From: Spirochaetia bacterium
GTDB taxonomy: Bacteria; Spirochaetota; Spirochaetia; Treponematales; Breznakiellaceae
Length of the DNA stretch: 14,066 bases
Direction: 5' to 3'
Assembly (NCBI GenBank): GCA_026002045.1
Contig: BOAV01000065.1
Coordinates: 1-14,066 of the forward strand
Shown here: positions 1-7,125 of the stretch, piece by piece
Layout: each line of letters opens with the position of its first letter
Position numbering within the stretch: position 1 is the first letter of the stretch
Translations under genes and position numbers: made by a program
Notes under the pieces: generated by a model
Told to the model about the DNA's origin: nothing
The model's input: the letters and a program-made list of their open reading frames with translations, nothing else
The model's database searches: none

Positions 1-57
1 CCCCGTTTCTCCCACCATCTCTTTGATCGCTATAAGCTTCCTGCTCTTTTTTGCCAT
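1..57 (-). CDS. 5' end of an unknown leftward gene (partial)
   Basis: On the minus strand an ATG at 57-55 opens a frame of 19 codons (MAKKSRKLIAIKEMVGETG) that runs off the left edge without a stop. A purine-rich Shine-Dalgarno stretch (GGAGGGAGGGGG on the minus strand, about 59-70) sits directly upstream, which is the main reason to call it. The basic N-terminus looks cytoplasmic. I do not recognise the protein. The gene would be divergent from the rubredoxin gene, with 131 bp between them. Confidence 0.5.
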   Translation of the reverse strand, partial: MAKKSRKLIAIKEMVGETG

Positions 58-188
58 ACCCCCTCCCTCCGGGGTATTTTATCATGGTTTTACGTCTATG
101 AGGAATTTCTATGCGTTTATCCTGCCTGAGCATATATCCCCCTTTATTTTACGGCGCTATTATACTATGATTTTATTAAGGAGCATAT
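58..188. promoter_or_regulatory. Divergent intergenic region upstream of rubredoxin
   Basis: This 131-bp AT-rich gap would carry the promoters of the leftward partial gene and of the rubredoxin cluster. On the plus strand TATACT at 161-166 is a fair -10 candidate, but I see no convincing -35 box at the right distance. A clear AAGGAG ribosome binding site at 178-183 lies five bases before the rubredoxin ATG. No operator-like palindrome was seen. Confidence 0.3.
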
Positions 189-350
189 ATGAAAAAATAC
201 AGTTGTGACGCATGCGGCTATATTTACGATCCCGCAAAGGGAGACCCCGACGGGGGCATCAAGCCGGGAACCGCCTTTGAGGATATTCCTGCGGACTGGG
301 TCTGCCCACTCTGCGGCATGGGGAAGGATTCCTTCTCCGTTGTAAAGTAG
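189..350 (+). CDS. Rubredoxin
   Basis: This 53-residue protein has the two rubredoxin knuckles, CDACGY at residues 6-11 and CPLCGM near 39-44. Their four cysteines bind one iron in an Fe(Cys)4 site. It also has the family's YIYDP, GDPDGGI and PGT.F..IP.DWVCP segments, and its length is typical. Rubredoxins are small cytoplasmic one-electron carriers; in anaerobes they often feed superoxide reductase, rubrerythrin or flavodiiron proteins. None of those partners is nearby. The start is supported by AAGGAG at 178-183. Its stop overlaps the AGGAGG that serves the next gene, so the two are probably co-transcribed. Confidence 0.95.
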   Translation: MKKYSCDACGYIYDPAKGDPDGGIKPGTAFEDIPADWVCPLCGMGKDSFSVVK

Positions 351-362
351 GAGGCCGGAGAT

Positions 363-653
363 ATGCTGCCCAGGGGCGACTTTATTTTCACCATTGGTTA
401 TGACGGCCCTGCGGCAGTGGTAGACAGCCAGGCCAAGCGGCGCTACGGCGCCTTCTCCACCAAAGATCTGGCGGAAAAGGGGCTGTTCCGTGCGGCCTAT
501 TCCTCGGCCATATACTCACAGGACCCGGCGGAACTTGCCGCCGTGGTGGAAATTTACAACCGCATCGCCGGGGCTTCGCTTACGGTAAACTCCCCGCTGG
601 ACCGGCTCTTCGGGGTGTTTCCGGTGGATGTGAAGCGGGCGATTGCGCTGTAA
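363..653 (+). CDS. Unknown 96-residue protein between rubredoxin and aminotransferase
   Basis: A small soluble protein with no signal peptide or membrane segment. The start has a strong AGGAGG site that overlaps the rubredoxin stop codon, and the next gene begins 11 bases after its stop, so it sits in a tight cluster. The N-terminal part (FIFTIGYDGPAAVVD) looks like a beta strand plus turn. The rest looks helical, ending in a hydrophobic FGVFPVDVKRAIAL segment. I recognise no catalytic or metal-binding motif and no family. That it is a real gene rests on its ribosome binding site and spacing. Confidence 0.75.
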   Translation: MLPRGDFIFTIGYDGPAAVVDSQAKRRYGAFSTKDLAEKGLFRAAYSSAIYSQDPAELAAVVEIYNRIAGASLTVNSPLDRLFGVFPVDVKRAIAL

Positions 654-664
654 AGAATGACGCC

Positions 665-1831
665 ATGAAAGACCTAAGCAGCCGGAGCGCCCAATTTACC
701 GATTCGGTTATCCGGCGGATGACCCGGATTTCCATGCAATACAATGCGCTGAACCTTTCCCAGGGCTTCCCCGATTTTGATCCCCCAAAAGAAATTACCG
801 ACAAACTTGCGGAAATTGCCGGTCCCGGCCCGCACCAGTATTCCATTACCTGGGGGGCGCCGAATTTCCGCGCCGCCCTTGCGGAAAAACAGAGCCTTTA
901 CATGGGCCGGGCCATCGATCCGGAAAAGGAAATTGTGGTTACCTGCGGCAGCACCGAGGCGATGATGGTGGCCATGCTTACGGTCACCAACCCCGGCGAC
1001 AAGGTTATTGTGTTTTCGCCCTTTTACGAAAACTACGGCGCGGACGCCATTCTTGCCGGGGCGGAGCCCATCTATGTGCCCCTGGTCCCACCGGAATTTC
1101 ACTTTGACGCCGATGTGCTGGAAACGGCCTTTAAGCAAAACCCGAAGGCCCTTATCCTCTGCAACCCGTCAAACCCCTGCGGCCGGGTGTTTACCCGCCC
1201 CGAACTGGAAACCATTGCCGCCCTTGCCGCGAAGTATGACACCTACGTGATCACCGACGAAGTTTACGAACACATCGTGTACGCGCCCCATAAGCACATC
1301 TATTTTAATTCACTGCCGCTTATGTTTGAGCGAACGATCTCATGCAGCTCCCTTTCCAAGACCTATTCGATCACGGGCTGGCGGCTGGGCTATATTATTG
1401 CCCCGGAACGGATCATCGAGGCCGCAAAAAAAGTCCACGATTTTCTCACCGTGGGCGCGGCGGCCCCACTACAGGAAGCCGCCGTCACAGGGCTGCGCTT
1501 CCCACAGGAATACTACCAATCGCTGCTGGCGGAATATACTGAAAAGCGCAGTATCTTTGTTACGGGTCTGCGGGACGCAGGGATTTCCCACATCGCGCCG
1601 GAAGGGGCCTATTACGTGCTGGCGGATATTTCCGAATACGGCTGCAAAAGCGATCTTGAATTCTGCGAAGCATTAGCACGGGAGGTGGGGGTTGGGGCGG
1701 TTCCCGGTTCCAGCTTTTTTCGAGAACCGGTCAATCACCTGATCCGCTTCCACTTTGCGAAAAAAAATGAAACCCTCTACGAAGCACTGAACCGTCTGGA
1801 ATCAATGCGGAAGAAGATGCTCAAACATTGA
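665..1831 (+). CDS. PLP-dependent class I aminotransferase (YbdL/kynurenine aminotransferase-like)
   Basis: A complete 388-residue fold-type I aminotransferase. Visible landmarks are LSQGFPDFDPP at 31-41 (typical of the YbdL/KAT methionine-kynurenine branch), CNPSNPCG at 166-173 with the cofactor-binding Asn170, TDEVYEH at 197-203 (Asp198 pairs with the pyridine nitrogen), SLSKTYSITGWRLGY at 229-243 with the Schiff-base Lys232, and Arg361 in LIRFHFA, the expected carboxylate-binding arginine. The C-terminal GVGAVPGSSFF..P...LIRFHFAKK stretch also fits this branch. The likely reaction is transamination of an aromatic, methionine or aspartate-type amino acid with a 2-oxo acid; the sequence does not fix the substrate. 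The ribosome binding site is weak, so expression may depend on coupling to the gene just upstream. Confidence 0.9.
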   Translation: MKDLSSRSAQFTDSVIRRMTRISMQYNALNLSQGFPDFDPPKEITDKLAEIAGPGPHQYSITWGAPNFRAALAEKQSLYMGRAIDPEKEIVVTCGSTEAMMVAMLTVTNPGDKVIVFSPFYENYGADAILAGAEPIYVPLVPPEFHFDADVLETAFKQNPKALILCNPSNPCGRVFTRPELETIAALAAKYDTYVITDEVYEHIVYAPHKHIYFNSLPLMFERTISCSSLSKTYSITGWRLGYIIAPERIIEAAKKVHDFLTVGAAAPLQEAAVTGLRFPQEYYQSLLAEYTEKRSIFVTGLRDAGISHIAPEGAYYVLADISEYGCKSDLEFCEALAREVGVGAVPGSSFFREPVNHLIRFHFAKKNETLYEALNRLESMRKKMLKH

Positions 1832-1845
1832 TCAGGATAACAACT

Positions 1846-1946
1846 CTACTGCCCCATCGCCGCTGCGTACTCCGCTTCGTAACGTTTAAGCTGGGGATTG
1901 TCGGGGGCTAGGGCCAGGGCTTGTTTGAGGTAGTAGACGGCGCGGC
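1846..1946 (-). pseudogene. Orphan 3' end of the TPR gene; left direct repeat
   Basis: These 101 bases match 7961-8061, the 3' end of the intact TPR gene, at 100 of 101 positions and in the same orientation. Identity starts exactly at the TPR stop codon (CTA on the plus strand) and covers the last 32 codons (RAVYYLKQAL through AAAMGQ). The one difference, T at 1909 against C at 8024, is synonymous (CTG/CTA Leu) in the TPR frame. No start codon or upstream part of the TPR gene is here, so this is a fragment. It lies 14 bp after the aminotransferase stop and is fused on its right to a dehydrogenase remnant. Confidence 0.9.
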
Positions 1947-2105
1947 ACGGCTCAGGAAATTGCCAATGCGGCGGCCTTCCTCGCCTTCGATTTGGCCTCC
2001 TTTATCACGGGGGTGTGCATCCCCGTTTGCGGCGTCGCAGTATGCAATATATGGTATAAAGTGAAAAACTTAAGGGAGCGGAGTAATTTATTTAAAAAAA
2101 TTTGA
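1947..2105 (+). pseudogene. C-terminal remnant of a short-chain dehydrogenase (SDR)
   Basis: Reading plus from 1950, the frame gives AQEIANAAAFLAFDLASF followed by ITGVCIPVCGV. This matches the conserved C-terminal segment of classical short-chain dehydrogenases (EIAN.A.FLASD.ASFITG....V.GG). The usual GG near the end reads GV here, and the frame runs on through unrelated, AT-rich codons to a TGA at 2103-2105. Everything N-terminal is missing: no Rossmann GxxxGxG and no YxxxK. The frame is closed upstream by a TGA at 1926-1928 inside the TPR fragment. It is therefore a 5'-truncated remnant joined directly to the orphan TPR 3' end at about 1946/1947. The original substrate cannot be told. Confidence 0.7.
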
Positions 2106-2131
2106 CAAGTATCATCCTAAGACCTTATAAT
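2102..2131 (+). promoter_or_regulatory. Consensus sigma-70 promoter of the frl operon
   Basis: TTGACA at 2102-2107 and TATAAT at 2126-2131, both perfect consensus hexamers, are separated by 18 bp. An A/T-rich tract just upstream (about 2085-2101) could act as an UP element. Transcription would start near 2138, about 40 bases before the frlB ATG. A promoter this strong in an inducible operon implies repression, consistent with a GntR-type regulator encoded at the end of the operon. Confidence 0.8.
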
Positions 2132-2152
2132 ACATTATATGATGTTATATCA
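2126..2152. promoter_or_regulatory. Candidate FrlR operator overlapping the -10 box
   Basis: The perfect palindrome TATAAT-AC-ATTATA (2126-2139) covers the -10 box and start site. It is followed at once by TGAT-gttat-ATCA (2140-2152). TTATAT also occurs twice, 10 bp apart (2135 and 2145). A repressor bound here would block RNA polymerase, so this is the natural place for FrlR to act. The binding specificity of this FrlR is not known, and AT-rich palindromes near -10 boxes arise by chance, so the call is tentative. Confidence 0.35.
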
Positions 2153-2178
2153 AAGGTTTTATTTCTTAGGAGGTTTTC

Positions 2179-3153
2179 ATGTCCGGTTCTCACGCTGAGT
2201 ATCTGCAAAAGGCTATTGGTGCGGTTAAACAGAGAAAAATTAAAAATGTCTATTTTGTGGCCTGCGGCGGTTCCCTGGCCTATATGATCAACCAGCAGTA
2301 CATCCTGGATTGCGAAACCGAAATCCCGGCCTATGTCCTGAATTCCAATGAATTTATCCACCGTAATCCCAAGGCTCTGGGGGCCGAATCCCTGGTGCTT
2401 ACCTGCAGCCATTCGGGGAATACCCCGGAAACGGTGGCGGCCGCCAAATTTGCCCGCCAAAAGGGCGCCCTGACAGTGGCCTATTCTTTTAAGGATGATT
2501 CCCCCCTCTGGCAGGAAGCGGAATACGGCCTCCACTACGACTGGGGACCGGAAAGCAACGCCTACGATCACCGGGCGGGGATGGCCCTGCGCTTTATCTT
2601 TGGCCTGCTCCAGGCCCTGCAGCCCCAGCCAAAATACGAAAAGGCCCTGGAATCCCTCAAGAATCTGAATGAAATCTTCGAACGGAACAAGAAAAAATTT
2701 GCCCCCCAGGCGGAGGCTTTCGGGTCCGGTTACAAACGGGAACCGGTTATCTATACCATGGGTTCCGGCCCCCTCTACGGGGAAGCCTACTCCTTTGCCA
2801 TCTGCCTGCTCCAGGAAATGCTCTGGGTACATTCCGCGGCCATCCATTCGGGGGAATATTTCCACGGTCCCTTCGAGATTACCGATTATGATGTGCCCTT
2901 TTTGATCTTTAAAACCGCCGGCGAAACCCGGCCCCTGGACGAAAGGGCGGTTAAATTCGTTCAAAAGTACAGCAAGCGGGTGGTCTTGGTGGATGCCCAG
3001 GATTTTGACTGGACCGGCATGGACAAGGAACTTTACCCCTACCTTTCGGCTCCCATCATGGGCGCGGTGATACGGACCTATGCGGAACGGCTTTCGGAGC
3101 ACAAGGGGCATCCCCTCTCGGTGCGGCGGTATATGTGGAAGATGGAATATTAA
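2179..3153 (+). CDS. frlB: Fructoselysine 6-phosphate deglycase (SIS family)
   Basis: A 324-residue cytoplasmic protein with two SIS (sugar isomerase) domains, roughly 20-150 and 185-310. FVACGGSLAY (26-35) and TCSHSGNTPE (75-84) form the first sugar-phosphate site, and YTMGSGPLYGEA (192-203) opens the second. FrlB and the related FraB cleave a 6-phosphorylated Amadori product to glucose 6-phosphate plus free amino acid. The Glu and His I recall as catalytic in FraB, 16 residues apart, are both conserved: Glu213 in LLQEMLWVH and His229 in SGEYFHGPFEI. Length and the closing RRYMWKMEY also match FrlB. The start is fixed by AGGAGG at 2168-2173. It is first in the operon. Another Amadori conjugate as substrate cannot be excluded. 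Confidence 0.85.
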   Translation: MSGSHAEYLQKAIGAVKQRKIKNVYFVACGGSLAYMINQQYILDCETEIPAYVLNSNEFIHRNPKALGAESLVLTCSHSGNTPETVAAAKFARQKGALTVAYSFKDDSPLWQEAEYGLHYDWGPESNAYDHRAGMALRFIFGLLQALQPQPKYEKALESLKNLNEIFERNKKKFAPQAEAFGSGYKREPVIYTMGSGPLYGEAYSFAICLLQEMLWVHSAAIHSGEYFHGPFEITDYDVPFLIFKTAGETRPLDERAVKFVQKYSKRVVLVDAQDFDWTGMDKELYPYLSAPIMGAVIRTYAERLSEHKGHPLSVRRYMWKMEY

Positions 3154-3169
3154 TCCTCCCTGGGGGGAT
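3153..3169 (+). other. Small intercistronic stem-loop between frlB and frlO
   Basis: ATCCTCC (3153-3159) and GGGGGAT (3163-3169) can pair, with one G-U, around a CTG loop right after the frlB stop. A short AT-rich tract follows, but not the clean run of T expected of a terminator. It might set mRNA stability or partial termination, so that the binding-protein gene is expressed at a different level from frlB. The stem is short and may be coincidence. Confidence 0.25.
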
Positions 3170-3191
3170 AAATAATTTTTAAGGAGTAAAT

Positions 3192-4475
3192 ATGAAAAAG
3201 CAAATTCTCTTGGCGTTGGTGTTGTTGCTGGCTGCGGCCGGTCTCGTCATGGCCGGCGGCGGCGGGGACAAAGGCGGGGGAAAGACCACGGTCCATTTCT
3301 TCCACCGCTGGCCCCAGGAACCCCGGTTCAGCTATTTTAATCAGCTCGTGGCGGATTTCGAGAAACAAAATCCCGATATCAAAATCGAAATGGACAGCGT
3401 GATCAACGATTCCTACAAGGAAAAGATCCGGGTTCTGGTATCCTCCAACGATATCCCCGATGTGTTTGTTTCCTGGTCCGACAGTTTTGCCTATAACATG
3501 GTCCAGTCCGGCAGAATTAAGGCGCTCAACGATATGCTCGCCGCGGATAAACCCTTTGCGGACAGCTTTATCAAGTCCCAGATAGAGCCCTTTACCTTTG
3601 ATGGCAAGATCTACGGCCTGCCCCAGACCATAGACGGCAAGGTTTTTGTTTATAACAAAGAAATATTTGCCAAGGCGGGAATTTCCAAAATCCCCACAAG
3701 CTTTACGGAACTGCTCGGCGTCCTGGATGCCCTTAAAAAAGCCGGTAATGACACTCCCCTCCTGGAGGGGCTTTCCGACGCCTGGACCATTGCCCATTAC
3801 CAGGGAACTATATTCCAGCGCATAGTCCCCAAGGACGTACTGGAACGGGATTTTAACGAAAAAACCGGTGAATTTACCCATGCCGGATACCGCCAGGGCA
3901 TGGAAAAGTTCCAGCAGCTGGTAACCTACATGGGCCCCAATGCGACCTCACTGGATCATACCACGGTGCGGAACATGTTCATCGCCGGCAGGCTGCCGAT
4001 CATTTATATCCAGCTTGCGGAATTCGGCTATATCCAGGCGGATAACCCCTCCCTGGATTACGGCATGTTCAACTTCCCCGCCATTGAGGGCGGAGCGGGA
4101 GACCCGGCCTATTTAACCGGCGCCCCCGAGGGTTTCATGATGTCCCAAACCTCCAAGGTTCCCGCCCAGGCGGAAAAACTCTACAAGTTCATCTACAGCC
4201 GGGCCAATATGGAAAAATTTGTCAAGGACATTAAGGCTCCGGTGGGCGTTAACGGTGCGGTGAATACGGGCAATTCCTATCCCAAGCTGATTGAAGCGGT
4301 GGAGCTGATCAACAACACCAAGGCCTATCCCTGGTTTGACAATGCGGTGAACTTTAAGATCGCCGATGCCTTTATGCGGGGAGCCCAGTCGGTGGCTACC
4401 AACGATAAAACCATAGACCAGGTTCTGGCGGAAGTCCGGGCTGCAGTCCAGGTGGTCCGCAGCGAGGCTAAATAA
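3192..4475 (+). CDS. frlO: ABC importer substrate-binding protein for fructoselysine-type compounds
   Basis: A 427-residue family 1 (CUT1-type) extracellular solute-binding protein. Residues 1-21 form a signal peptide (MKKQ, hydrophobic core LLALVLLLAAAGLVMA), likely cut before a Gly-rich linker (GGGGDKGGG). There is no lipobox cysteine, so a soluble periplasmic protein is predicted, unlike the lipoprotein expected in Gram-positive bacteria. The mature protein has the family pattern: VHFFHRW at its start, ADFEKQNPDIKI, PDVFVSW, IYGLPQTIDGKVFVYNKEIFAKAG, and a late AEKLYKFIYS segment. AAGGAG precedes the ATG. Position between frlB and two permeases gives the substrate, and the order matches the Bacillus frlBONMD operon. 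The symbol rests on that context. Confidence 0.8.
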   Translation: MKKQILLALVLLLAAAGLVMAGGGGDKGGGKTTVHFFHRWPQEPRFSYFNQLVADFEKQNPDIKIEMDSVINDSYKEKIRVLVSSNDIPDVFVSWSDSFAYNMVQSGRIKALNDMLAADKPFADSFIKSQIEPFTFDGKIYGLPQTIDGKVFVYNKEIFAKAGISKIPTSFTELLGVLDALKKAGNDTPLLEGLSDAWTIAHYQGTIFQRIVPKDVLERDFNEKTGEFTHAGYRQGMEKFQQLVTYMGPNATSLDHTTVRNMFIAGRLPIIYIQLAEFGYIQADNPSLDYGMFNFPAIEGGAGDPAYLTGAPEGFMMSQTSKVPAQAEKLYKFIYSRANMEKFVKDIKAPVGVNGAVNTGNSYPKLIEAVELINNTKAYPWFDNAVNFKIADAFMRGAQSVATNDKTIDQVLAEVRAAVQVVRSEAK

Positions 4476-4494
4476 CATAAGAAGGAAAAACGGA

Positions 4495-5382
4495 ATGAGG
4501 CAAAAATTACGGAAGGAATTAACCCCTTTGTTTTTTGTGTTGCCCTGTATGGTGGTGCTCATACTTTTTATTTATTACCCCCTGGTACAGAACATCATCT
4601 ACAGCTTTTTCCGTTTTTCCGCCTTCTCCCCCTCCAAGCTGTTCATTGGCTTGGAGAATTATGGAAACATGGTAAGGGACCCGGTGGTGGGGATCGCCCT
4701 GCTCAACTGCCTCCGTTACGCGGTGGTGTCGGTCCTCTGTCAGGTTTGTTTTGCCCTGGTTCTGGCGGCTATCCTGGAAGACCAGGCCTTTAAAAAAACC
4801 GCCGTCTTTTTCAGAACCATCTTTTTTATTCCCATTGTTATTTCCATTTCTGTTATCTGCCTGCTCTTCGGCTTTATCTATAATCCCATGGACGGGATAC
4901 TGAATAAGTTCCTTGAACTGGCGCATCTCCAATCCTGGACAAGGCCCTGGCTGGGGTCCGCCAAAACCGCTATCTGGGCTACCATCGCCGTTTCCCAATG
5001 GCAAAGTACCGGTTATGTGATGATGCTCTTTATTGTGTCGATCCAGAAAATTCCCGGCGAACTCTACGAGGCTGCGGAAATTGACGGGGCGGGAAAACTC
5101 CGCCGTTTTTTGGTGATTACCCTGCCCCAGGTTAGAGAAATGTTCTTTGTTACCTCGGTCATTACCGTGACCGGTTCCGTTCTGGTCTTTAACGAGCCCT
5201 ATATACTCACCAAGGGGGGCGGCCCCGGAACCAGTTCGGTAACCATGGCGGTGTATATGTACCAGGCGGGTTTCTTAAAGGATATGATGGGCTATGCGGC
5301 TTCCCTGGCGGCGGTCATCTTTGCCATTTCCGCCGCCCTGGCCCTGGTTCAGCTGACCGCATTCCGGTCGGGAGAGGATTAA
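4495..5382 (+). CDS. frlN: ABC importer permease, MalF-like, fructoselysine transport
   Basis: A 295-residue inner-membrane protein with six predicted helices: near 11-31, 71-94, 105-127, 156-182, 215-233 and 265-287. The permease signature EAAEIDGAGKLRRFLVITLP (192-211) is the cytoplasmic EAA loop that contacts the ATPase. The short N-terminal leader followed by LFVLP..V-type helices and the ENY segment (ENYGNM, 54-59) are typical of the MalF/UgpA half of CUT1 importers. It follows frlO by 19 bases, with GAAGGA just upstream, and is followed by its partner after a single base. It should pair with FrlM to form the membrane channel. Confidence 0.82.
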   Translation: MRQKLRKELTPLFFVLPCMVVLILFIYYPLVQNIIYSFFRFSAFSPSKLFIGLENYGNMVRDPVVGIALLNCLRYAVVSVLCQVCFALVLAAILEDQAFKKTAVFFRTIFFIPIVISISVICLLFGFIYNPMDGILNKFLELAHLQSWTRPWLGSAKTAIWATIAVSQWQSTGYVMMLFIVSIQKIPGELYEAAEIDGAGKLRRFLVITLPQVREMFFVTSVITVTGSVLVFNEPYILTKGGGPGTSSVTMAVYMYQAGFLKDMMGYAASLAAVIFAISAALALVQLTAFRSGED

Positions 5383-5383
5383 A

Positions 5384-6238
5384 ATGAAGGAGATATTCCG
5401 CCGCCGGTACCGGCATGGACAGTTTGGTCCGGGGGAAATTGCGGTTTTTATCATGCTCTGCCTAGGGGTTGTGCTGGTGGCCTATCCCCTCTTCTGGGTG
5501 GTCATGTCCTCCCTTAAAACCACCGCCGCCATTTCTCTGGATGTATGGGCGCCCCCAAAGGTTCCCCAATGGCAGAACTACCTGAACGCCTGGAACCGGG
5601 GGGTATCGGGGTATTTTATCAACAGCCTGGTGGTTACCCTGTCCGCCATCGCCGGGGTGCTGGTCATATCTTCCCTCTGTGCATACGGCCTTGCCCGGTA
5701 TCGGGCCCCCTGGCTTAAATATGCCCTTATCCTGGTTATGGGGGGGATGATGCTTAACCCCCAGGTCTGCCTTATTCCCCTCTACGGCCTTTTACGAACC
5801 TTAAGGATGCATAATACCTATTTTGCCCTGATCGTGCCCTATATCGCCTTTCGCCTCCCCCTGATCACCCTGCTTATCAGGACCTTTTTTCTGGCTACCC
5901 CCAAAGAAATTGAAGAATCTGCCACCCTGGACGGCTGTACGGATCTGCAAACCTTTGCCCATATCTTTATCCCCATGTCCCGGCCCATACTGCTGACGGG
6001 GACCATCCTGACCGCCTATTATGCCTGGAATGAATTCCTCTTTGCCATCATCTTTATCGATTCCAATAAGTGGCGGACCATCCCTGCGGGGCTTATGAGT
6101 TTCCGGGACGCTTTGCAGGTTGAATGGGGGCCTTTACTGGCGGGGATGACCATTTCCGCCCTGCCCATGATTATCTTCTTTATTTCGGTGCAGAAGTACT
6201 TTATCCGGGGCATGCTCTCCGGTTCTGTGAAAGGTTAG
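5384..6238 (+). CDS. frlM: ABC importer permease, MalG-like, fructoselysine transport
   Basis: A 284-residue inner-membrane protein of the MalG/UgpE half of CUT1 importers. The family landmarks are the first helix, then YPLFWVVMSSLKT (34-46), YFINSLVVT (77-85), LCAYGLARYRAPW (98-110), and the EAA loop around 175-201 (EIEESATLDGCTD..FAHIFIPMSRP). The C-terminal VQKYFIRGMLSGSVKG is also typical. It starts one base after the frlN stop, with GGAGAGG inside the end of frlN as ribosome binding site, so translation is probably coupled. No ATPase gene is in the operon. FrlONM-type importers in Bacillus share the general ATPase MsmX, and a comparable shared subunit is expected here. Confidence 0.82.
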   Translation: MKEIFRRRYRHGQFGPGEIAVFIMLCLGVVLVAYPLFWVVMSSLKTTAAISLDVWAPPKVPQWQNYLNAWNRGVSGYFINSLVVTLSAIAGVLVISSLCAYGLARYRAPWLKYALILVMGGMMLNPQVCLIPLYGLLRTLRMHNTYFALIVPYIAFRLPLITLLIRTFFLATPKEIEESATLDGCTDLQTFAHIFIPMSRPILLTGTILTAYYAWNEFLFAIIFIDSNKWRTIPAGLMSFRDALQVEWGPLLAGMTISALPMIIFFISVQKYFIRGMLSGSVKG

Positions 6239-6247
6239 GGGAATGCC

Positions 6248-7087
6248 ATGGAAAAACCGTTGAAATTTATCGCCCTGGGCGACAATGTGGTGGACTGTTA
6301 TCTGGATCAGAAGCTGTATTATCCGGGGGGGAATGCGGTCAATGTGGCGGTAAACTGCGCCCGCCGGGGAGCCGCCCAAACAGCCTACATGGGGGTCTTT
6401 GGGAACGATCCTGAGGCGGACCACATCAAGGTCTGCCTGGACAAGGAAGGGGTGGACTGGAGCCGCTCCCGAAAAGTCTATGCCGCATCGGGACATCCGT
6501 CCGTTAATCTTAACGCCGATGGGGACCGGATCTTTGTAGGAGGGCCCAAGGATACGGCCCAACATATCTTTAGGATACGGCTTACGCCGCCGGACCTGGA
6601 GTATATCGGCCGCTTTGACCTGTGCCATACCAGCTGTTATTCCGGGATAGAACCGGAACTTCCCGCCCTGGCCAAGCTCTGTCCGGTTTCCTTTGACTTT
6701 TCCACGATTAATACCGAAGAATACATCAGCCGGACGGCCCCCTATTTACAGTTTGCCTTCTTTTCCGGTTCCGATCTGGACGAAAAATCCATAGATCGTA
6801 TCATTTCCCAATGCCATGAACTGGGATGCGGAATTGTGGGGATTACCCTGGGTTCCCGTGGGGCCCTTTTTTCCCGGCAGGGGGAACGCTTCCGGCAGCC
6901 TATCAAACCGGTAGAAAAAATAGTAGATACCATGGGCGCCGGGGATAGTTTTATCGCCGGATTTCTGTTAGAATACCATAAAGCCCAGAATATGAGCGGA
7001 GCCTTGAATTTTGCGGCTTCCTGTGCTGCGGAAACCTGTGGTTTTCACGGTGGTTTTGGGTATCCCCATCCCTTTGAGGGTCTCTGA
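6248..7087 (+). CDS. frlD: Fructoselysine 6-kinase (PfkB/ribokinase family)
   Basis: A 279-residue PfkB-family sugar kinase. It has LGDNVVDCY at 10-18, PGGNAVNVAVNCAR at 26-39 (substrate-side signature), GVFGNDPEAD at 49-58, and the C-terminal signature VDTMGAGDSFIAGFL at 226-240 with catalytic Asp233 and the GAGD anion hole. It closely resembles FrlD of Escherichia coli as I recall it: GDNxVD at the start, GGNAVNVAVxC, DTMGAGDSFIAGFL, and a CAAxTxxxHG ending. It would phosphorylate imported fructoselysine at C6 using ATP and so supply the FrlB substrate. It begins nine bases after frlM with TAGGGGAA as ribosome binding site. A different Amadori sugar as substrate is possible. Confidence 0.85.
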   Translation: MEKPLKFIALGDNVVDCYLDQKLYYPGGNAVNVAVNCARRGAAQTAYMGVFGNDPEADHIKVCLDKEGVDWSRSRKVYAASGHPSVNLNADGDRIFVGGPKDTAQHIFRIRLTPPDLEYIGRFDLCHTSCYSGIEPELPALAKLCPVSFDFSTINTEEYISRTAPYLQFAFFSGSDLDEKSIDRIISQCHELGCGIVGITLGSRGALFSRQGERFRQPIKPVEKIVDTMGAGDSFIAGFLLEYHKAQNMSGALNFAASCAAETCGFHGGFGYPHPFEGL

Positions 7088-7125
7088 TCTTTTTCATCTA
7101 TGGTTTTGCAAGGAATAAATAAATC

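Noticed and set aside
23..208. Open frame of 61 codons on the plus strand at the left edge
   Set aside because: It overlaps the rubredoxin start in another frame, has no ribosome binding site, and crosses the AT-rich promoter region. Rubredoxin is certain, and the leftward partial gene explains the first 57 bases better.
2125..3111. Long minus-strand open frame (328 codons) opposite frlB
   Set aside because: A mirror of a GC-rich gene. frlB has clear SIS motifs, catalytic residues and a ribosome binding site. The minus frame would run through the promoter and has no recognisable domain.
3150..3881. Minus-strand open frame (243 codons) opposite frlO
   Set aside because: A shadow of codon bias in frlO. 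Its translation is low-complexity Gly/Val/Ile-rich with no family signal.
2179..7087. Glucosamine-type isomerase or fructose-asparagine (fra) system instead of frl
   Set aside because: The SIS protein could suggest either. However, the PfkB kinase matches FrlD features and the gene order is that of frlBONMD. fra systems as I know them add an asparaginase and a different transporter, neither of which is present.
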